Assembly: GCA_020723505.1 (NCBI GenBank)
Contig: DYIT01000019.1
Location: 1-53,458, forward strand
Length of the DNA: 53,458 nt
Direction of reading: 5' to 3'
DNA from: Candidatus Kuenenia stuttgartensis
GTDB taxonomy: Bacteria; Planctomycetota; JAKEIC01; DYIT01
In this document: positions 49,498 to 53,458 of the stretch, piece by piece
Position numbering within the stretch: the stretch's first letter is position 1
How the letters are laid out: each line of letters begins with the position of its first letter
The notes under the pieces: generated by a model
The model's database searches: none
Told to the model about the DNA's origin: nothing
What the model saw: the letters and a program-made list of their open reading frames with translations, nothing else
Translations under genes and position numbers: made by a program

Positions 49498-49656
49498 GAT
49501 CCATGCATTGCTGAAAATCGCCGCCTTGATGCGCCCATTTTCCCGGCGGCTCCCACAGGCGGCTCAAACCCGGTCCGCTGACCCGGAAACCCGTCCTTCA
49601 TGCCGCGCGGCGGCGCCCTCAAACGACGGAAATGCGTCTGAGGGGCTTTCGACAGG

Positions 49657-50073
49657 TCATCGCGAGGAGCTGGAAGCGCGACGCGGCGAAACCCTTTCGA
49701 GCATCGCCCCAATCGTATCCAGGAATGCCATGATGTCCACGGGCTTTTCCATGAGGAAATCCGGCGACTCCGCCAGGATCTGCGTCTTGAACTCCTCTCC
49801 CGAGGATCCGGTGACGATCCCGATTCTCACGAGCGGGAACCGCTCGCGCACGAACCGCAGCAAATCGAGCCCAGTGCCTCCGCCGGGCATGAAGTAATCC
49901 GTGACCACCACGTCGTATTCGCAGGCGTCCAGCCTGCGAATGGCCTCTTCGATGCAGGGAACCGAGTCGACCTCGACAGGCAGGGTGGATATGAGCTCGA
50001 CGTAGAGATGGCGGATTGATTCCTCGTCGTCCACGACAAGGACCCTTTTCGGCGGGACGCTGCTTCTTCCCAT
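49657..50073 (-). CDS. Stand-alone response regulator (receiver domain)
   Basis: A 138-residue CheY-like receiver with no output domain. ATG 50073 begins MGRSSVPPKRVLVVDDEES; TTG 50091 is also in frame. The acidic pocket is in VVDDEES, the phospho-acceptor Asp is in VVTDYFMPGGG, the switch Thr in VTGSSGEE and the Lys in LMEKPVD. The C-terminal tail RRASSSSR is short. It lies 32 nt downstream of the cyclophilin gene on the same strand and has no histidine kinase nearby. It probably acts by protein-protein contact. Confidence 0.92.
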   Translation of the reverse strand: MGRSSVPPKRVLVVDDEESIRHLYVELISTLPVEVDSVPCIEEAIRRLDACEYDVVVTDYFMPGGGTGLDLLRFVRERFPLVRIGIVTGSSGEEFKTQILAESPDFLMEKPVDIMAFLDTIGAMLERVSPRRASSSSR

Positions 50074-50105
50074 CCCTCTCGGTGCCTTCAAGCCGTCTAG
50101 ACCGC

Positions 50106-51218
50106 CTATTTCCCCGATCCTGCGCTCCCCCCGGCCCCCTTGCCCCCGTCCTTCGGCTCTTCGGGGAGGAACCTGACCATGGGATAGTAATCCTTCATCC
50201 GCTTCTTGTCGAGCCAGGCCGCGATGATCTTGTCCCCCGGCTTGAGCGAAGCCAGCACGTCGAGGCCGAGGACGACCTTCCCGAAAATCGTGACCTTGCC
50301 GTCGTTGTCGGGCATGGCGGTCCTGGCGATGTAGAACTTCTGGCCTGAGGATTCGAATCCGGACTCGATGGCCATTGCGAGCATGCCGGGCCCGTGCTTG
50401 TGCACGGTCACCTCGGGCGCGATGGCGTAGACCGACTTCTGGTCGGAAGGGCTCCCGAACTTGACGTGCGTCTCCCACGTCTCCAGCGCTTCCTTGCCGT
50501 CGAGGTAGCCCTCCTGGACGAGGGAGATGAAGTTGGCCGCGTGGTTAGGCGCGTCGTCCTCGAAAAGCTCGATTACAATCGACCCGCCGGCCGTCTCGAG
50601 CGTGACCTGCGAACGCTGGCCGACCTTGTCGTCCAGGTGGTCGAGGTGCCTGTCCTTCTTGCCCTCGGCCGTGTTCCATATCTTCTTCTGCCACACGCGA
50701 TCGGGGGCCTTCGGATCGAACTTCCCGGGGTACTTGCGGGCCCATTCCAGGTCCGCCGAGAGCCTGTCGTACATCAGCCTCGCGTCCGCCGCCGCGGGAT
50801 GGTCCGGGAACTCCTTGACGCAAATCGCGAGCTCTTCCACCGCATCCGAGAGCGCCTTGAGCCTGAGGTCGATGTCTTCCTTCCTGGAGCTCGCCTCGAC
50901 CTTCCTCGAGTCGTCGTAGAGCTTCCGGGCGAGCGACATGCGGAAATACATCTCCGCGGAAGTGCCCTCGTAGCGCTTGAGCAGTTCCTTAACCTTCGCG
51001 GACGTCTCGAGATGCCCGCCCATCCTCGCGAGGTCGGCCCAGGCGTCCTCGTTCAGCTTCTTCTGCGCCCTCGCCTTCAGGAAGATCGCGCCCGCGATGA
51101 GCACCACGGCAACCACCGCGACCGCGACGATGTTCCTGTTCTCGTCCAGGACCCTGAGCGCCTTCTTCATGAAGGACTCGAAGCTGTCCTGCTTTTCTAC
51201 TTTCGGTTCTCCGGCCAA
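50106..51218 (-). CDS. Membrane-anchored cyclophilin-type peptidyl-prolyl isomerase
   Basis: A 370-residue protein. There is no ATG near the family start: TTG 51218 (MAGEPKVEKQDSFESFM) has AGGAG 7 nt upstream, and a good promoter lies just before it. One transmembrane helix is at 29-47 (NIVAVAVVAVVLIAGAIFL). A helical TPR-like region follows, with KEFPDHPAAADARLMYDRLS. The cyclophilin domain occupies about 190-350: GGSIVIELFEDDAPNHAANF, SLVQEGYLDG, MLAMAIESGFESSGQKFYIA and TIFGKVVLGLDVL. It probably folds exported proteins at the outer face of the membrane. Confidence 0.92.
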   Translation of the reverse strand: MAGEPKVEKQDSFESFMKKALRVLDENRNIVAVAVVAVVLIAGAIFLKARAQKKLNEDAWADLARMGGHLETSAKVKELLKRYEGTSAEMYFRMSLARKLYDDSRKVEASSRKEDIDLRLKALSDAVEELAICVKEFPDHPAAADARLMYDRLSADLEWARKYPGKFDPKAPDRVWQKKIWNTAEGKKDRHLDHLDDKVGQRSQVTLETAGGSIVIELFEDDAPNHAANFISLVQEGYLDGKEALETWETHVKFGSPSDQKSVYAIAPEVTVHKHGPGMLAMAIESGFESSGQKFYIARTAMPDNDGKVTIFGKVVLGLDVLASLKPGDKIIAAWLDKKRMKDYYPMVRFLPEEPKDGGKGAGGSAGSGK

Positions 51219-51246
51219 ACCGGCGCTCCTAAGATTTCGAGCCGAT

Positions 51247-51274
51247 ATTCTAGAATAAAAATACCCGCTGTCAA
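51247..51274 (-). promoter_or_regulatory. Promoter of the cyclophilin gene
   Basis: On the minus strand: consensus TTGACA (51274-51269), 16-nt spacer, TAGAAT (51252-51247). Transcription would begin near 51240, giving a 22-nt leader that contains the AGGAG before TTG 51218. This is the clearest sigma70-type promoter in the window. Confidence 0.7.
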
Positions 51275-51287
51275 AGGCATTAACCCC

Positions 51288-51312
51288 GATAATTCGCGGC
51301 ACGCGAATTATC
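51288..51312. promoter_or_regulatory. Palindrome between divergent cyclophilin and rsmE genes
   Basis: GATAATTCGCG and CGCGAATTATC are perfect 11-bp arms around GCA. It lies just upstream of the cyclophilin -35 and about 40 bp before rsmE. It is a candidate operator; a hairpin in the rsmE leader is the other possibility. Confidence 0.5.
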
Positions 51313-51351
51313 CGGAGTGCAAACCTGGGTTTTTCAGTGACAATACCGCAT

Positions 51352-52065
51352 ATGGGAAAGAGGTTCTTCGTTTCCGGACCGCTTGCAGCCGGCGAGGTCT
51401 CGGTGGAAGGCGCCGAGTTCGACCACATGACCTCCGTCATGCGGCTTTGCGCCGGCGATTCCGTGGTTCTCCTCGACGGATCCGGATCAGAAGCCGACGC
51501 CGTGATTGTCTCGACCGCCGGCCGCCGCGCCGTCCTCTCGGCCGGCGAAGTCCGCAGGATGCCCCTCCGCGAAACCGTCGAGATCGCCACCGCCCTGCCG
51601 AAGGGCAGGAGGGCGAAATGGCTCGTGGGCAAATGCACAGAGCTCGGGGCAAGGGGATTCCATTTCATCGATTTCAGGCGATCATCGGTCCGGAAGCTGG
51701 GAGCCGAGAAGCTCTCGGGCCTCGAAGCCGCGGCAAGGGAAGCGGTCAAGCAGTGCGGCAGGCACTTCGTCCCGTTCTTCCGGGGCCCCGAGAGCCTCGA
51801 CGATTTCCTCTCCGGACCCCTTCCGACCGCGCGCATCGTCCTCGATCCGGCGGCAGGGGAGCCCCTGAAGTCGCTTCTGCCTTCGCGGGGACGCGAAGGG
51901 ACGGTCGTGGTCGCGGGCCCCGAGGGCGGATTCGGCCCGGGCGAAATCGAAAAACTCGCCGGCCGGGGGTTCAGGACGGCTCTGCTGTCGGGCGCGACTC
52001 TCAGAATCGAGACCGCCTGCCTCGCCGCCCTGGCCGTGTTCGAAGCAATGGATGTCGGGACATGA
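51352..52065 (+). CDS. rsmE: 16S rRNA (uracil1498-N3)-methyltransferase
   Basis: About 237 residues (GTG 51337 is a possible earlier start; neither has a clear ribosome site). It is a SPOUT-fold enzyme that methylates U1498 of 16S rRNA using SAM. The N-terminal PUA-like part is KRFFVSGPLAAGEVSVEGAE, then HMTSVMRLCAGDSVVLLDG. The knot motifs are VAGPEGGFGPGEIEKLAG and LSGATLRIETACLAAL, with KWLVGKCTELGARGF before them. These are fully diagnostic. Its stop overlaps the next start by ATGA. Confidence 0.95.
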   Translation: MGKRFFVSGPLAAGEVSVEGAEFDHMTSVMRLCAGDSVVLLDGSGSEADAVIVSTAGRRAVLSAGEVRRMPLRETVEIATALPKGRRAKWLVGKCTELGARGFHFIDFRRSSVRKLGAEKLSGLEAAAREAVKQCGRHFVPFFRGPESLDDFLSGPLPTARIVLDPAAGEPLKSLLPSRGREGTVVVAGPEGGFGPGEIEKLAGRGFRTALLSGATLRIETACLAALAVFEAMDVGT

Positions 52066-53458
52066 GGACGAAAAGAGCCGCCGCATTTCACGCGCTGCTG
52101 CTCCTGGCGTCGTGGGCCGTCATTCCGGCCCCGCCTGCCGCGGCGGACGACGTCGTTCTCAAATCCGGAGAAACGATTTCCGGCATAGCCGAGGAGGACG
52201 GACTCCTCGTCTCCATCCGGTCCGGGAACGGCATCGTACGCGTCGATGCCCGGTCCGTTGAACGAATCGATTGGAAGAGGCCCTCTCCGTGGCTCGCACC
52301 GCAGCCAGCCTGGCCGGATGACGCCGGCGCAGTGCCCGATCTTGACGTTACCCACATCGAAATCCTGCCGAGGATTCCAAGGCCTCCGGCTAAGGACCTC
52401 TGGCGCCAATGCGCGGAGAAGCCCGGACCTCCTGAGCAGCGGCTCGTCCGTCGCCCCGGCGATACGGTCACGATTGTCGCCCATCTCGCCAACAGGGGCG
52501 CCGCCGACGCGGCTTGCGTGCGGTACAGCCTGAGGATCGACGGCCAAGCCGCCGATTCGGGGGTCATACGCATGGTCGGCGCGGGAAAGCGGACTGCCGT
52601 CTCCGTGCGGAGGACGTACGAGGCGTCCATGCAGGAGGCGAGCTTCGAGGTCGACTCCGGCGAAGGGAACAGGAACCGCGAGACCTGCTTCTCGAACAAC
52701 CGCCTGTCCGCGAGGTTCGACGCCGTCACGGTCCTTGCGGCGGCCGGCGAGGCCGTCTTCAGGTCGTTCTGCATGGCGAGGAACATGACCGGATCGTTCT
52801 CCTTCGAGGACTACGTGCAGCGCCATGCAGCGCTCGCCAACGCGATACTGGCCTCTTCCCCCGGACCCGGGGCGGCCCGGGCCGCGGGCATCAGAATCGA
52901 CGGAATCGCCGTCTGCGGACGCGAGGAAGCCATGCGGATTCACCGGGGCCCGGCCGGCGGGAATCCCCTGTACGGCGCAGTCGTGTTCGTGGAAGAACCC
53001 GTCGAACCGGGCGGCACCGGCGCGCTCCCGGCCCGATGGCCGCTCGTGCGGGACATGCTCGCCTCCCTGGGAATCTCCGACCTGAGCATGTACCTAGACC
53101 CCGAGTTCCCTGCCGGATCAAGGGAGGGCCTGTCCGGGATTATGGCGTCGCCCGGTCCAGCGCCGCTCTCGGAACTGGATGCCCTGGCGCTTGCGAGGTT
53201 CGGGCCCGGAGCCGCTGCGGATTCCCTTCTCTGCATCCCCGAATCCGTGCTGCTCAGGATTGAGAACGCCGCGGGAACGCCCGCGAAGTCCGCTTCGATT
53301 TCGGCAAGGGACATGGACGGGGATTCGCGCGAAACCCCGCTGCAAGGCGCGGGCAGCGGGCTGTTCGCGCTTCCTCCTCAGGGTCCGCCCTGGCTGTGCG
53401 GAGCTTCCGGCGCGTACGCCGGCCTCCATCCGTTCGGAAGAGTCGCGATGGAAGGCGG
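52062..53458 (+). CDS. Exported CARDB-like protein, cut by the window end
   Basis: The frame is open from ATG 52062 to the last base, at least 465 codons; the C-terminus is missing. It starts with a signal peptide (RAAAFHALLLLASWAVIPA, ending PAAADD), followed by a short beta segment VVLKSGETISGIAEEDG that recalls small SH3-like extracytoplasmic modules. Residues about 130-225 look like a CARDB-type Ig fold: PGDTVTIVAHLANRGAADAA and FEVDSGEGNRNRETCFSNN. The following part (about 235-465) has no motif that I recognise. ATGA overlap with rsmE implies co-transcription, though the functions seem unrelated. Confidence 0.8.
   Translation, partial: MRTKRAAAFHALLLLASWAVIPAPPAAADDVVLKSGETISGIAEEDGLLVSIRSGNGIVRVDARSVERIDWKRPSPWLAPQPAWPDDAGAVPDLDVTHIEILPRIPRPPAKDLWRQCAEKPGPPEQRLVRRPGDTVTIVAHLANRGAADAACVRYSLRIDGQAADSGVIRMVGAGKRTAVSVRRTYEASMQEASFEVDSGEGNRNRETCFSNNRLSARFDAVTVLAAAGEAVFRSFCMARNMTGSFSFEDYVQRHAALANAILASSPGPGAARAAGIRIDGIAVCGREEAMRIHRGPAGGNPLYGAVVFVEEPVEPGGTGALPARWPLVRDMLASLGISDLSMYLDPEFPAGSREGLSGIMASPGPAPLSELDALALARFGPGAAADSLLCIPESVLLRIENAAGTPAKSASISARDMDGDSRETPLQGAGSGLFALPPQGPPWLCGASGAYAGLHPFGRVAMEG

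Overview
The window is about 53 kb of GC-rich bacterial DNA (GC well above half, with strong G/C third-position bias). It carries roughly 38 protein genes, most of them in tight operons with ATGA/GTGA stop-start overlaps. Gene content suggests an anaerobic bacterium, probably Planctomycetota or a related PVC-type lineage, most likely an uncultured genome. The evidence is Ser/Thr kinases fused to formylglycine-generating-enzyme-like (FGE) domains, a prenyltransferase/squalene-cyclase-like repeat protein, a group 3b-type [NiFe] sulfhydrogenase, a ferredoxin:thioredoxin reductase catalytic subunit, LarC and a B12-binding radical SAM protein. This assignment is inference; there is no rRNA or other phylogenetic marker gene to test it.

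Layout. 111-1712: an MBL hydrolase and a small PH-like protein. 1754-10190 (minus): a five-gene operon of zinc-ribbon/HEAT membrane protein, cyclase-like repeat protein, TPR protein, HEAT protein and membrane kinase-FGE. 11092-12594 (minus): a four-repeat MshEN-like protein and a STAS / zinc ribbon / degenerate anti-sigma-kinase fusion. 12845-15942 (plus): a small Pro/Ala-rich protein, RNase III and two membrane proteins. 16062-18601 (minus): a MEMO-family protein and a DUF4143-type AAA ATPase. 18790-21173 (plus): LarC, then a glutaredoxin and FTR-rubredoxin redox pair. 21983-24284 (plus): a minimal kinase, a PyrK-like flavoprotein and an HxlB-like SIS protein. 24914-28908 (plus): hydrogenase hydBGDA. 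28955-30505 (minus): a radical SAM protein. 30947-34378 (plus): a second, soluble kinase-FGE protein. 34840-42316 (plus): a zinc-ribbon protein, thiolase, 3-hydroxyacyl-CoA dehydrogenase, acyl-CoA dehydrogenase, MeaB-type GTPase and an actin-fold/PilT fusion. 42435-49497 (plus): an ABC-transporter operon ending in an exported PDZ plus DxxGxDxY-repeat protein. 49657-51218 (minus): a cyclophilin and a response regulator. 51352-53458 (plus): RsmE and an exported CARDB-like protein cut by the window end.

The intergenic spaces are unusually rich in dispersed palindromic repeats: ATTCCGGC hairpins, CCACCGAAGAC repeats, CACGAAGC palindromes, GCCCCG hairpins and a 64-bp repeat. Several have invaded or become coding sequence: the RNase III C-terminal tail, three insertions in the kinase domain of the 30947-34378 gene, and the C-terminus of the MEMO protein. 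No tRNA, rRNA, CRISPR array or transposase gene was seen.

The best candidates for undescribed biology are the actin-fold/PilT fusion, the repeat-invaded kinase, the STAS/anti-sigma fusion, the five-gene kinase operon, and the ABC operon with its 12-repeat exported protein.
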